Positions 1 to 10,062 of a stretch of 64,000 nucleotides of DNA are shown here, in pieces; the first letter of the stretch is position 1; every line of letters begins with the position of its first letter. Below the pieces are notes generated by a model. The model was not told the DNA's origin and did no database searches. It saw only the letters and a program-made list of their open reading frames with translations. The position numbers and the translations under genes are program-made. This DNA is from a virus, in the IMG/VR virus record IMGVR_UViG_3300028840_004763, positions 19,299 to 83,298 of that record; one strand, written 5' to 3'.

Positions 1-21
1 ACGATGGGTGCGGATCCCTGA
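1..21 (+). CDS. 3' end of an upstream gene (partial)
   Basis: Only the last six codons and a TGA stop (19-21) are visible. The stop overlaps the ATG of the next gene by one base, the same junction style used throughout this module, which is the only reason to call it coding. In myoviruses a tail-assembly chaperone often lies directly upstream of the tape measure, but nothing here identifies the product. Confidence 0.3.
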   Translation, partial: TMGADP

Positions 22-2432
22 TGGATGGCGATCTGAAAATAGCGATTGACGTCGCGACTTTGGACCGGAGCACCGAGAACGCCTCTCGGGCATATACCAA
101 CTTCGGTGTCGCCGTTCGCTCGGTTGCCGCCGCCGTGGAGCGGGATATAACGCATCTACTCGACGAGGCGGCAGATGTCTCGTTGCCGTTGAAGCCGCTC
201 ATGCAGACTGCCTCCACGTTGTATCCGGAGGCTGATTACATCTCGATGGAAAACTACCTGCGGCAGTGGGAACGTCAGGATCGCGCCATTTCAGACACCT
301 TCGAGAAACTCGGGTCGATCAAGCTCGGCAGTGACATCAGGGTTCCGCGCTCCGAGTTCGAACCGCCTCCTGTCGATATTCCGGTCGTGGAGGTCACTTT
401 CGCTGCGAACAAGGCCGATCAGGCTCTTCGGAAGGCGGAAGATTCGTTCGACGAGACAGAAGAGGCCGAAGACAAATCCATCAAGCGCATTTCCATGTGG
501 CGACGGTTTGTGGAACGCGAGGTCAGATCGGCCAAGGGGGCCATCAAGGATCTCATCTCCCAGATTCCTGGCGGCATTGTCGGTGGTTTCGTCTCCGGTC
601 TCATCGGCACCATCATCCTGGGTTACCAGGAGCGCAACCGTCGTCGGGCCGAGATGGGGGAGATGTCCAACGTGTTCGCGGCGGGTCTCGACTCGATCTT
701 CTCGACGGAAACGCGCAAGGCGGTCCGTTGGATGGGCAACTGGGCCGAGCGCGCTCAATGGCACTACGGCATCGCTCGGCAAGAGGTACAGAAGACCGTT
801 GCCGAGATGATCGATAACGGTTTCAAGAGTGCAGACTTGATCGAGACCTATGACCGGGGTCTCAAGTCGGCTGGCCGCAATGTCGTGGTCGCTTCCATTG
901 CGCTGGATCGGCACTTCAACTTCGCCACCGGTACCAGCATGGAGGAGATCGTGAGCTTCGTGCGCGAGTACGGGATGGAGCTTCGCGGGGCGACTGACTT
1001 CTTCTTCAAGATGTCGATGGCCGGTCAACGCAGCGGAATGGGGACGATGAACTTCATCCGGGCGGTCAAGTCCAGTCAGGACAGCTTGAGCCGGTTCGGG
1101 ATCAACGCTGAGAACGTGGCCGTCCTGATGGAGGACGTCATCGGATTCTACGAGAGCATGGGGCTCAATCAGCGCTATGCCGGTCAGCAGGCTGTGGGCG
1201 TCGTCCAGGACCTCATGTCAGCCTTCTCCAACCTCGACAGCGGGATGAAGGTCGTCTTGGCCAGGAGGATGTACAACGACGAGGAGACGGACGCCTATTC
1301 GCTCCTGATCCAGTTCCAGGACGGTCTGCGGCGCATCGCCGGAGGTGAGGAGGACCAATACCTGGAGAACTTGATTCGCTCCTACATCGAGGTCATGCGC
1401 GAGACCGGTCTCGGGGGTCGCTCCCGGATGATCCGTACCATCCAGCAGAACCTGGGTGTCCGCAATCGGACTGCGGCGCTCTTGTACGACGCGGGCGATC
1501 TCATCGCCAAAGGGGGGAAGCTCAAGGATCTTACCAAGGAGGAACGTTCCAACCTCAAACGTGCTTTCAAGGTCGAGGCCTCTCAGGTTTCGAGCCTGCA
1601 TCGGACGCGCCGCGAGCTAGTACGGGGCATGGCCATGCTCGGGGAAGCTCTCACGGCCATTGTTGCTGACATTTTCGGCATTCTCGTGATCGGTGTTCGA
1701 AGCTTGCCGGCGCTCCATTGGGCTTGGCAGAATCGACAGCTCGACCGGGTGGTCGGTAACATCGTGGCCGAGCAACGGCAGCGCATTGCTGAAATCTCCG
1801 ACCACTGGAAGAAGGGCGAGGAGGGAATCAACCTCGTGTCCAAGGCACTTGGCTCCGAATTCGCCGAGACCATCCAGCCGTTGATCGATGCTATTTCCGG
1901 CCCTGTGAAGGTTCCGAAGAGAGCTGCTCCGTGGACGGCTGCGGTGACGGAGCTGGAGGAGGCCTGGGCGCGGCGTGAGGAATATCGGCAGCTCGGAGAA
2001 CGCTTCAACAAGCTTTATCTCGACAAGGAGATCGAGGAGACCACCTTCGGCAGCATGCTGCACGACACCCCCTTGTGGGAAGCTCCGTTGGTCGGCGTGA
2101 AGTTGCCCTACCAGGACGAGTTCACGGGTGCGATGCTTCAGGCTACTTCCGATGCTGACATCGGTGGTCAGACCGAGTGGGCCAAGAAAAATCCGGGCAA
2201 AGTCGCGGAGATGCGCCGCAAAGTCAACCAAGGTTGGGAACTCGATCCGGTGACGGGCATCATGGAGAACCCCCAGACCGGAGAACGTTGGAGCCCGTCT
2301 GAAGGAACTCTTCGTCGAGCTGCGGATCGGGACTATGGGGCGCTCCCGATTGAAGTGGGAAAGCCCAAAATTCCGCGTAGTACTGACGCGGTGAACAAGG
2401 CCGACAAGGCGGCTGCGGAGAATATCTTCTAA
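21..2432 (+). CDS. Tape-measure-like tail protein, first of two paralogues
   Basis: An 803-residue protein, probably part of the tail interior or a tape-measure component. The N-terminal 150 residues are polar and helical. A Gly/Ile-rich hydrophobic segment lies near residues 175-195 (GGIVGGFVSGLIGTIILGY), followed by a long helical region. Residues about 200-420 align by eye with residues about 190-415 of the next gene: both have Y.E..R.RAE.GE, an .NRQEVQ/.ARQEVQ-type helix, and (F/Y)AG.QA..G(V/I)Q. The gene sits immediately upstream of the second paralogue and the baseplate genes, where tape-measure genes normally lie. The start ATG overlaps the preceding stop. Seen: paralogy and position. 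Inferred: tape-measure role. It could instead be a second internal tail protein. Confidence 0.6.
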   Translation: MDGDLKIAIDVATLDRSTENASRAYTNFGVAVRSVAAAVERDITHLLDEAADVSLPLKPLMQTASTLYPEADYISMENYLRQWERQDRAISDTFEKLGSIKLGSDIRVPRSEFEPPPVDIPVVEVTFAANKADQALRKAEDSFDETEEAEDKSIKRISMWRRFVEREVRSAKGAIKDLISQIPGGIVGGFVSGLIGTIILGYQERNRRRAEMGEMSNVFAAGLDSIFSTETRKAVRWMGNWAERAQWHYGIARQEVQKTVAEMIDNGFKSADLIETYDRGLKSAGRNVVVASIALDRHFNFATGTSMEEIVSFVREYGMELRGATDFFFKMSMAGQRSGMGTMNFIRAVKSSQDSLSRFGINAENVAVLMEDVIGFYESMGLNQRYAGQQAVGVVQDLMSAFSNLDSGMKVVLARRMYNDEETDAYSLLIQFQDGLRRIAGGEEDQYLENLIRSYIEVMRETGLGGRSRMIRTIQQNLGVRNRTAALLYDAGDLIAKGGKLKDLTKEERSNLKRAFKVEASQVSSLHRTRRELVRGMAMLGEALTAIVADIFGILVIGVRSLPALHWAWQNRQLDRVVGNIVAEQRQRIAEISDHWKKGEEGINLVSKALGSEFAETIQPLIDAISGPVKVPKRAAPWTAAVTELEEAWARREEYRQLGERFNKLYLDKEIEETTFGSMLHDTPLWEAPLVGVKLPYQDEFTGAMLQATSDADIGGQTEWAKKNPGKVAEMRRKVNQGWELDPVTGIMENPQTGERWSPSEGTLRRAADRDYGALPIEVGKPKIPRSTDAVNKADKAAAENIF

Positions 2433-5248
2433 TGGCGGATGTTGCCGATACTGCTCAGCTCGATAGTGTTCGGTACAAGTTCACCGAGCTGGGAGCCGCC
2501 GTCCGCGATCTGGCCCGGCAGAATGAAGACCTTTTCAAGAAGACCGAGGATCAGCTCAGGTTCGGGTTCAACACGGCACTGTCCGATCTGACCGAGAACC
2601 CTGAGTTCGAAGAGACGGCCAAGCTGCTCGGGATCAGCAAGCGTTACGCCCAGCAGGTTTCGTCCACTTATGATGCCATTTCCGGCAGCATGGAGAAGTC
2701 CTTCGAGACTTTCGACCAGACCGTTCAGAAGGCTGAGAAGAACTTCGAGAATCTCTCGAACGAAGCCGCCAATCTCGTTCGTGAGGGGGAGGACATCGCA
2801 TCCAAGGTCGGCAAGGGGAAAGGCGAACGGGATGCCGACCAGCGCGCCGAGCGCAAGCGCGGAACGGTTCCGGGGGTTCCGGACCGCATCTCGAAGATCA
2901 TCGTCTCCGAGATCAACACGCTCAAGTCTCGCGTTCGGGGGATGCTGTCCACCTTGAAGATCCCGACTCCCGGCAACATCTTGTCCGGTGCAATCGAGAT
3001 CATGGCCTACGGCTATCTCGAAAAGGACCGTATCCGGGCCGAGACCGGCGAAGTGAAGAACATCTTGATCGCGGCCTACGACGATGGCGTCCGAGGCGCG
3101 GTTCAGTCCGGCACGCGGCACATCGCCGGCATTCAGGAAACGTTTCAACGCTTCATGGGCATCAACCGTCAGGAGGTCCAGGCGGTCTCGCAGGCGTTCG
3201 TCGACGGCGGCTTGAGCGTGAGCCAGATGCTCGCCAAGGTCGATACCCAGATCAACAACGTCCAGAGCAGTGCGTTGACGGTCACCTTCGCTCTCGACAA
3301 GATGTTCGAGATCCCTGCGGGGGATTCGGCGAAGCGGATGGTCGGCTTGATGGCCGACTATGGAAAAAATGCCGATGAGGCCCGTGAGTCCTTGATCCAG
3401 ATGTACATGGTCGGCAAGCAGTCCGGGACCGGCGCGCTCCAGTTCGTTCGCAATGTCGAGACCGCCGGGGAGGAGCTGCGTCAGTTCGGCTACGACATCG
3501 ACGACACCATCAACCTGCTGGCCCATGTCCAAGAGGACTTTGCCGGCATCGGCGTCCCCAAGCAGTTCGCGGGACGACAAGCTGCCCTCGGTATCCAGCA
3601 AATCGCTTCGGGCATCACAAAGATGTCCGATAGCTGGAAGATCATCGTGGCCGAGCGTCTCGGCTACGGGAGGGGGCTCCAAGGGCGGCAGCGGATGATG
3701 GACGCCTTTGCACGGGTCCTGGAGCGCAAGAATACCAACGAGATAGTGCGCACCGTGCAGGCTGTCTATGACATCGCGATGGAAGCGGTCGGCGGTGCAG
3801 ATGAAAACCGTGCGCGCTACTACATCGAGACCCAGATGGGCTTCGGGTTCGAAGGTGCTCGTGTCGTGGCCAAGATCGGCAAGGATGTCAAGGAAGGGAA
3901 GGTCGTCGAGGCCGCGAAGAGTGCCAAGGAGGACATGGAGATCCTTCGAAGATCGTTCGGTATAGAAGCTCAGAAGCAGAGCAAGTTCGAACGTTTCATG
4001 AACCAATGGTTGAAAGGCTTGAGCAAAGTCGGCCAGGGGCTGCTGGGTCTCGTGGGCAATACTCTCGCCATGCTCATTGCTTATTTCAGGGCTCTCCCGG
4101 CGTATCTGGCGAATGCCGTCATGGGTCGTACCCAGGCGAACGAGCAGCTTGTCGCGAACCTGCACGCCTTCGATGTCCAGGCTGCGGCGCATACGGAAAA
4201 GATGAGCCGGGGCTTCGATCAGATGATCGCCGCGATGGGGAAGATGGGCGGTGATGTCCTGGGTTCGTCCCTCAAGTCCCTCAGGGCTGCCTGGAACTTC
4301 GATCCCACCGCTGCGATGCAGCCCGGTGCAGGAGGCGGCGCTCCGGGAGCTGTCGGCGAGATGTGGCAGCCCACGCAGGCGACCGTTCAGTTCGCGCCGA
4401 TCTCGTTGTCGGCCCTCACCGAGGGCGGCGCGGGGATCAAGCACGTCGTCAATGTCAGCGTTCCGGTGAAATCGGTCCAACGCGGTCCGGGGAGCGGTCG
4501 TGGCGGCGAATGGGTCGGCGGCGGTGTTTCGGTAATCGCGACGGGGGTCGATACGCAAGGGAACATCAATCTCTCCATCATGGGGAACTGCCCGCGCTGC
4601 GGTTTCATCTTTGGATCCACCACGCCGACTTCCGAGACCGAGATCATGGGCGAAGGTGAGTATCGTGGTCTCGATGTCGAGGCCTTGGCGCGGGTTATCC
4701 AGCGGGAGATCGGGGGCTATACCGGTAGGAATCGGAAGCTCGCCGCTGCCCACGCGCATGCTGTCCTCAACCAGGCCAAGCAGCGCGGCACCAAGGATCT
4801 CTACGAGGTCACTACGGGAGGCCTCGGGTGGGGACGACAGGGGGGCAAGCGGAGGTTCGCGACACCGACGCCTCCCACCGAGCAGACGGTGGAGTTCGCA
4901 CGGAGCGTTCTACGTGGAGAGGTCGAGGATCCGACCGGTGGGCGTGCTACCACCTTCACGCATCAGGCGCTCGGGACTGAAATCCAAGGCGGCGCGTTCG
5001 CGCCGTTCGCGCGAGAATCGCAGATCGTGGCGGCGCTTCCGATGGGACGCGGCAAGACGGCCTTCTTCTTTACGGGCCGCAAGGACATCGAGAAGGAGGC
5101 TCCGCAATATCGTCAGACGCGCCGTCAGTACGAAAAGGCTCTCGCCGAACGCAAGTCAGCCGGCGTGGTGCCCTCGGCAACAGGTCAGACCGGTGTCATG
5201 CAGTACGGGGAGAAAGTGACGCGTAGACCCCAGGCACCGAAGGAGTGA
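2432..5248 (+). CDS. Tape-measure-like tail protein with C-terminal SleB-like hydrolase domain
   Basis: A 938-residue protein in the tape-measure position, its ATG overlapping the TAA of the first paralogue. Residues 1-150 are helical, about 190-415 match the preceding protein, and about 530-570 contain a hydrophobic stretch (LLGLVGNTLAMLIAYFRALP). A CPRCG zinc-ribbon half-site lies near residue 718. Residues about 745-870 resemble SleB-type cell-wall hydrolases: ALARVI.REIGG near 750-763 with a candidate catalytic Glu, an AHAVLNQ helix, and DPTGG..TTFTH near 830. Peptidoglycan hydrolase domains on tape measures are known to help local wall opening during DNA injection. Tail assignment rests on position and paralogy; the hydrolase call rests on motif resemblance only. 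Confidence 0.65.
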   Translation: MADVADTAQLDSVRYKFTELGAAVRDLARQNEDLFKKTEDQLRFGFNTALSDLTENPEFEETAKLLGISKRYAQQVSSTYDAISGSMEKSFETFDQTVQKAEKNFENLSNEAANLVREGEDIASKVGKGKGERDADQRAERKRGTVPGVPDRISKIIVSEINTLKSRVRGMLSTLKIPTPGNILSGAIEIMAYGYLEKDRIRAETGEVKNILIAAYDDGVRGAVQSGTRHIAGIQETFQRFMGINRQEVQAVSQAFVDGGLSVSQMLAKVDTQINNVQSSALTVTFALDKMFEIPAGDSAKRMVGLMADYGKNADEARESLIQMYMVGKQSGTGALQFVRNVETAGEELRQFGYDIDDTINLLAHVQEDFAGIGVPKQFAGRQAALGIQQIASGITKMSDSWKIIVAERLGYGRGLQGRQRMMDAFARVLERKNTNEIVRTVQAVYDIAMEAVGGADENRARYYIETQMGFGFEGARVVAKIGKDVKEGKVVEAAKSAKEDMEILRRSFGIEAQKQSKFERFMNQWLKGLSKVGQGLLGLVGNTLAMLIAYFRALPAYLANAVMGRTQANEQLVANLHAFDVQAAAHTEKMSRGFDQMIAAMGKMGGDVLGSSLKSLRAAWNFDPTAAMQPGAGGGAPGAVGEMWQPTQATVQFAPISLSALTEGGAGIKHVVNVSVPVKSVQRGPGSGRGGEWVGGGVSVIATGVDTQGNINLSIMGNCPRCGFIFGSTTPTSETEIMGEGEYRGLDVEALARVIQREIGGYTGRNRKLAAAHAHAVLNQAKQRGTKDLYEVTTGGLGWGRQGGKRRFATPTPPTEQTVEFARSVLRGEVEDPTGGRATTFTHQALGTEIQGGAFAPFARESQIVAALPMGRGKTAFFFTGRKDIEKEAPQYRQTRRQYEKALAERKSAGVVPSATGQTGVMQYGEKVTRRPQAPKE

Positions 5249-5251
5249 TAG

Positions 5252-6001
5252 ATGGCTGATTTCGGAACATGGTTCGTGGACACTTTCGTCGACGAGACGC
5301 AGCCGAAACCGAGCACCGACAAGATTCTCGAACGGATCCTCAATCCCTACGAGGACATCGCGTATCGGGTGCCGTTCATGTTCACATCCGATCTCCGGAC
5401 CGCCCAGAACATTCCGCCAGTCCGGATGAAGGTGAACCCGCAGTCGGTCACGTTCACGCAGCAGAAGCGCATCACACGGCGAGATACCCAGAGCGGTGCG
5501 GTCTTCTTCCACTGGACGAATGCGCGGGGTCGTAACAACGACATCATTCAGATCCAGTTTTCGGGTCAGACCGGAAACATCAATCTTCGCAGCGGCGCGA
5601 AGAAGGCGAACTGGCTTTCCGATTCGCTCAAGCAGTTCCAGGAGTGGACGAAATCGGTCACCAAGCAGAAGGGGCTCGATGTCGCCAACTATTCCGGGGC
5701 TGCGAAGTTGGTCAACTTCTGGAATCTGTACAGTCTCACTCGGGAACCGATGATCGATCCCGTCAGCGGGATGCCGAACCAGTTTCACGTCCTCTACAGC
5801 AGCCCGATCCTGGGCAATGCGATCATCGATTTCATCGGACACTTCGATCGCGTCATGGAGTTCACTGATGAGGCAACGGAGCCGTTCAACAAGAGCTATT
5901 CGTTCAGCTTCACGGCGCTCAGCTCAATGCCGTCGATGGATGATGTTTACAAGTACATCTCCCTGTCCATAGGCCGGGAGTTCTTCAACGACTTGGAGTA
6001 A
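5252..6001 (+). CDS. Baseplate/hub-associated tail protein
   Basis: A 249-residue protein between the tape measure and the hub, 3 bases after the former and 1 base before the latter. A central segment (MKVNPQSVTFTQQKRITRRD, about residues 51-70) followed by FFHWTNARGRNNDIIQIQF looks like the beta-rich start of small baseplate proteins that in other myoviruses often carry a LysM module, the position of T4 gp53. I see no clear C-terminal LysM repeat. It probably bridges tube and hub. The exact family is not recognised. Confidence 0.5.
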   Translation: MADFGTWFVDTFVDETQPKPSTDKILERILNPYEDIAYRVPFMFTSDLRTAQNIPPVRMKVNPQSVTFTQQKRITRRDTQSGAVFFHWTNARGRNNDIIQIQFSGQTGNINLRSGAKKANWLSDSLKQFQEWTKSVTKQKGLDVANYSGAAKLVNFWNLYSLTREPMIDPVSGMPNQFHVLYSSPILGNAIIDFIGHFDRVMEFTDEATEPFNKSYSFSFTALSSMPSMDDVYKYISLSIGREFFNDLE

Positions 6002-6002
6002 G

Positions 6003-8441
6003 ATGGTCACGGAAATCGACCAGCAGTCGGTCATCGCCACGGATGGCATCTACCGCGCCGCGTTCCCGGCTTTCCGTGTATTCGTCTTCGGGCAGGAAGT
6101 ATCCGGGGACGTCGCGGAGATCCGAGTCAACCATGCGGGTGGCAGTCTCGACCGTTCGCCGGGAAACTGTGCCATCACGTTGGTCAATCCGCTCGACAAG
6201 TACATTCTCGATCATGACGACATGCTCGCTTTGAGCAACTCACGGGAGACGCTGGTCTCGACCTTGGAAAAGAACGTCCAGGACTACAAAGGCACCGAAC
6301 AGTACCTGCGTGGGACTGCCGGCGAAGATCCCACGGTGCTCAAGGAATTCCTGCGGCTCATCACGGCTCAACCGGGGAAGTACGCCGAGCTGACGGCAGA
6401 GGTCGAAGCCGCCTACGGCGCGCTGGAGACGGCGCAGCTCAACTACCAGCAGTACTGGGAGGAAGGGAAGGTCCCGGACGGCATCAAGTACGAGGTCATC
6501 AAGGAAAAGGCGTTCAAGCTCTCCCAGGCCGATGAAGAGGACATCAAGTGGCACATCGAGAAGTTCGGTGAGGATTTCGACTTCTCCAACTTCAACTTCA
6601 AGTATATCTATCCTTTCCAAGAGGGTGACAGTGTTTTCCATCCGAACGATCCGATCCGGGTGGCGTTTCGAGACCCCTTCAATCCGCGCATCTGGTACTG
6701 GATGTTCACCGGCTTCCTCGACTCCGCCACGGAGGATGTGGGGGTCAATCAGGAATCGCTCGTGACGATCACGGGGACCGATGTCTCCAAGATGGCGAGG
6801 TACAGCCTCATCCAGCTGGACACGGGCATCTTGGACCAGTCCATCCGGGATCTGTTCGCCAATGTTCCGGGTATTGCGGGGACGACTGCGGAGACCAAGT
6901 TCGTACCGATGCAGCAGCTGTTCGCCGGCTTTACCATTTTCGAGATCTTGGAACTCTTGTTCTTTGGTCTCAACACCTTCATCGGCTCGCTCGACGAGAC
7001 GACCGACCGGTTCATCGCGGGGCTGTCGGAAGAGGATATCAGGACCTACCTGATGGACAACCTCGGGAAGAGCCCCAGCGATGTGGATTCGATGTCGCCG
7101 ACCGAACGCATCGCGCTCCTCCGCGAGTTCCGTCTCGAACTCAAGGCGAGCCGGTTCACGGGTGCGAACATTCCTCCCATCTCCACGCCGCAAGGCATCA
7201 CGTTCAAGCGCAGGAACAACAAGTACGGCACCCACGCCTACTTCGTGGGCGATGAGATCGATGATCTGGACGCCGCCATCGGCGGTGCAGACAGTCACAT
7301 CAGTCACGGCAATCTGAAGAAGCTGAACGATGTGATTCACCACCGGGTGCGCCGTGAGGATCTGGTGAACATGTCCGCTGACGCTGCGCCCACCTCGTGG
7401 GATGCGCGGCCCGAGGAGATCATCACCGAGATTGGGACGAATCCAGACAAGTATCCGGTCGGAGGGGGTCGCGTGATCTACGTCGCGCCCTCTACGCTCG
7501 GTTCCCAGCTGGAGAAGGGAGCGCTCGACGAGACCGTCGTCAATTCGGTGGCGATGCACTCCGAGTTCAAGGACCGTCTCACGTTCCTCTACGACCTTGC
7601 GGAGCGCATCGAGTTCTGTTGCTACGCCACACCGAAGGGCGACATGGTCTTCGAGATGCCCTTCTACGACTTCGATCCGTGGCTGTTCGATGACGAAGAT
7701 TTCCACATTAGTAACGCCGAGATCCAGGCGGAGGTCAGCATCGACCAGAAACTGCTCAGCGAATGGGAGGCCTCCAGTGATTATACGGAAGACGAACTGA
7801 AGGAGATGCTCAGCTTGCGTACCAGGATTGAGCTGGAACGCGAAGGTTTTCTCCTGGACGACGAGGACGTGGAGGATTTCAGCTATATCAACCATTTCAC
7901 CATCGAGAAACACGAAACGTTGGGATACTCCAACTCGATGAACGACCAGGGGATGATCACGGCCTACCGCGCTCTGCCGAACATCATCCGTAACTACGAG
8001 CAGGGCAATGATCCCAACAGCCGTGTCTACGAATACGTCGTGGCACCCGGTCTCGCACCGATTCTGGGCTTCCGTCTCGCCGAAGGAAGTCCTTGGGGAT
8101 TCACGACGGGACAGACGACCGCGCGGCTATATGCGGCGCTGGAGCTGCGGCGCACGAATGCCGAGGCGCGGAACCTCGGTCTCCAGATCGTGCCCAAGTT
8201 TGGCCTGATGGTGAACCGTCCGCTTTATTGGCGGCAGCGGAACTACATCGCCAATATTGTGAGTAGCCAGCACAGCATAGTCTGGAACTCCAGCTGCGAC
8301 AGCATGATCAACTTGAACCATGTCAAGGGTTGGACGGGAAGCCTCGATGGCGACAAGATGGAGAAGTTCATCTACTTCGGCGGAGACATGCCGTTCAACC
8401 TGTCACGCCTCGTCTTCAAGAAGCAGGGTGGGAGTAGCTGA
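6003..8441 (+). CDS. Baseplate hub protein (gp27/gpD-like)
   Basis: An 812-residue protein with the layout of tail hub proteins. The N-terminal beta domain reads FRVFVFGQEVSGDVAEIRV and continues to ITLVNPLDKYIL (residues about 20-75). After a helical insertion, a second beta section reads DPIRVAFRDPFNPRIWYWMF, then TGFLDSA and LVTITGTD.SKMARYS (about 218-265), typical of the paired barrel domains of gp27/gpD-type hubs. The remainder is long and acidic. The spike gene follows with a 1-base overlap, the usual hub-spike order. The protein is larger than T4 gp27 (391 residues), so extra domains decorate the hub. SD GGAG precedes the ATG. Confidence 0.6.
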   Translation: MVTEIDQQSVIATDGIYRAAFPAFRVFVFGQEVSGDVAEIRVNHAGGSLDRSPGNCAITLVNPLDKYILDHDDMLALSNSRETLVSTLEKNVQDYKGTEQYLRGTAGEDPTVLKEFLRLITAQPGKYAELTAEVEAAYGALETAQLNYQQYWEEGKVPDGIKYEVIKEKAFKLSQADEEDIKWHIEKFGEDFDFSNFNFKYIYPFQEGDSVFHPNDPIRVAFRDPFNPRIWYWMFTGFLDSATEDVGVNQESLVTITGTDVSKMARYSLIQLDTGILDQSIRDLFANVPGIAGTTAETKFVPMQQLFAGFTIFEILELLFFGLNTFIGSLDETTDRFIAGLSEEDIRTYLMDNLGKSPSDVDSMSPTERIALLREFRLELKASRFTGANIPPISTPQGITFKRRNNKYGTHAYFVGDEIDDLDAAIGGADSHISHGNLKKLNDVIHHRVRREDLVNMSADAAPTSWDARPEEIITEIGTNPDKYPVGGGRVIYVAPSTLGSQLEKGALDETVVNSVAMHSEFKDRLTFLYDLAERIEFCCYATPKGDMVFEMPFYDFDPWLFDDEDFHISNAEIQAEVSIDQKLLSEWEASSDYTEDELKEMLSLRTRIELEREGFLLDDEDVEDFSYINHFTIEKHETLGYSNSMNDQGMITAYRALPNIIRNYEQGNDPNSRVYEYVVAPGLAPILGFRLAEGSPWGFTTGQTTARLYAALELRRTNAEARNLGLQIVPKFGLMVNRPLYWRQRNYIANIVSSQHSIVWNSSCDSMINLNHVKGWTGSLDGDKMEKFIYFGGDMPFNLSRLVFKKQGGSS

Positions 8442-10060
8442 TGGCCGGTCGTTCCAACGCGAATCCGAACTCGTCGCCCTCCCTGCGTGGGAGAGCGCGC
8501 CACAATGCCTTCTACAGCTCTCTTCATCGAGTTCGGGTGACCGATCTGCACATCGAACGGGGAACCGTCGAGGTGACACCCCTCAGCGGCGGCACTCCGT
8601 ATGAGGTTCTGATGCCGTTGGTGGGGCTGTCGATTCCTCCGCCGCAGACTTCCGAAGACAACAACTTCGCCCGGTCCTCCTGGGGAGTCTACTACCCCCA
8701 GGTGGATGACATCCTCGTCGTGGGCTTCGACACGCTCGGTTTTCCGATGGCGCTTGGTTTCAGTGCCGTCGATTTCAATGTGATGAAACGCCGCGATGAT
8801 GCTTTGGATGAGCGTGGGGGCATCGGTTGGGCCGATGCTTCCGGCAAGCGGTTGCAACCGGGTGATGTTTCGTTCCGGTCGGCGCGCAACTCCAGCATCT
8901 ACCTGGGAGATCGTGCCCGACTCGGGAGCGGCCCCCATTCGATCACGTTGGACAAACCCAACGGAGAGACCGTCATCCAGTCGGACATCGTCCATACTCG
9001 TTACGGGGCTGCCGGCGAAAAACGCGAGGGATCTGCGCGTCGGATCCTGGTGCCCGGAGTCGATACTCAGGAGAGCTATATCTACGGTATCTTCGGGACG
9101 GTTGCGCAGGAGCATACCAACTACGTGCGTCGCGGCGCGATCACGGCTCCTGGCGGACAGTTGCTGATGGTGCAGGAGTCGCGCGGAGAAATCATCGACG
9201 ACCTGACCGGCCTCATCATGGTGCCAGCGACTTCGTATCCGGATCTCGCGGTCGCGCTCGCCGGCACCGGGGCTCGGAAGTTGACCACTGTGAAGGATGA
9301 CGGCGCAGGCGTTGTCGACATGTATGTCGAGGTGGTAGATAACCTCGGCAATCGGGGGATTTCGGCCAAGACCGCTCTCGGCTTCCAGTGGTTCACTCCG
9401 GCAGCAACCTGGACCATCTTGAACAACCTCGTCAACTGGACGACGAGCAGTACGTACAGTCTCACTGCGGGAGCCAGCATGTCGCTCACCGCAGGCACGG
9501 CGCTCACTGCCAGCGCAGGAGCCGCCTTGAGCTTGACGGCTGGTGCAGCGCTTACCGCGACTGCCGGAGCGACGATGGGGTTGACGGCGACCGGCGCGAT
9601 GACGCTGACTGCCCCTTCAATCACGTTGGCATCCGGTGTCCTCAACCTGGGGGCGAGCCCGGTGGTCGCGACCGCGAAGGACGCGCTCACTTTCAACGCG
9701 ACCGACCTCACGATGGTGGCCACGGCGGCGATGGAGCTGGTGGCGACCGGCGAGATTGGTATCGACACGGCGGCGAAGCTCGTGCTGATCGCCGCCACCC
9801 AGATCGACATCGGAGCCCCGATTGTCAATCTCGGAGGTGCTGCGGCTACGGAATTCTTGGTGAAGGGAACGACTTTCATCACGGAACTGACCACTTTCAT
9901 GACGGCGCTCAACACGTTCTTTGCCGCTTTCGCGGCTGATCCCGCGCTGAACGGTGTGCTTCCGGCCACGAAGAGTGCGCTTGGAGCGCTCATTCCGTTC
10001 GGCATCGATTTCCAGGCGAGTCTGGCGACCGCGTTGTCGACAGTCTCGAAGACGGTGTAG
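8441..10060 (+). CDS. Tail spike/puncturing protein (gp5/VgrG-like)
   Basis: A 539-residue protein with an N-terminal OB-fold-like region, including the YYPQVDDILVVGFDTLGFP stretch near residue 86-105 that is characteristic of gp5/gpV spike proteins. Residues about 335-460 are a regular Ala/Thr/Gly/Leu repeat (SLTAGASMSLTAGTALTASA and similar, about 8 residues per unit) expected to form a trimeric beta-helical needle. A helical C-terminus follows. It would trimerise on the hub and pierce the outer membrane. No lysozyme domain is evident. The hub lies immediately upstream. Confidence 0.7.
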   Translation: MAGRSNANPNSSPSLRGRARHNAFYSSLHRVRVTDLHIERGTVEVTPLSGGTPYEVLMPLVGLSIPPPQTSEDNNFARSSWGVYYPQVDDILVVGFDTLGFPMALGFSAVDFNVMKRRDDALDERGGIGWADASGKRLQPGDVSFRSARNSSIYLGDRARLGSGPHSITLDKPNGETVIQSDIVHTRYGAAGEKREGSARRILVPGVDTQESYIYGIFGTVAQEHTNYVRRGAITAPGGQLLMVQESRGEIIDDLTGLIMVPATSYPDLAVALAGTGARKLTTVKDDGAGVVDMYVEVVDNLGNRGISAKTALGFQWFTPAATWTILNNLVNWTTSSTYSLTAGASMSLTAGTALTASAGAALSLTAGAALTATAGATMGLTATGAMTLTAPSITLASGVLNLGASPVVATAKDALTFNATDLTMVATAAMELVATGEIGIDTAAKLVLIAATQIDIGAPIVNLGGAAATEFLVKGTTFITELTTFMTALNTFFAAFAADPALNGVLPATKSALGALIPFGIDFQASLATALSTVSKTV

Positions 10061-10062
10061 GA

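Noticed and set aside
2429-4759. 776-codon - strand frame over the second tape-measure-like gene
   Set aside because: Shadow of GC-rich codons; the + frame shows paralogy and a hydrolase-like end.
6240-7913. 557-codon - strand frame over the hub gene
   Set aside because: Low-complexity acidic/basic shadow, no SD, no motif.
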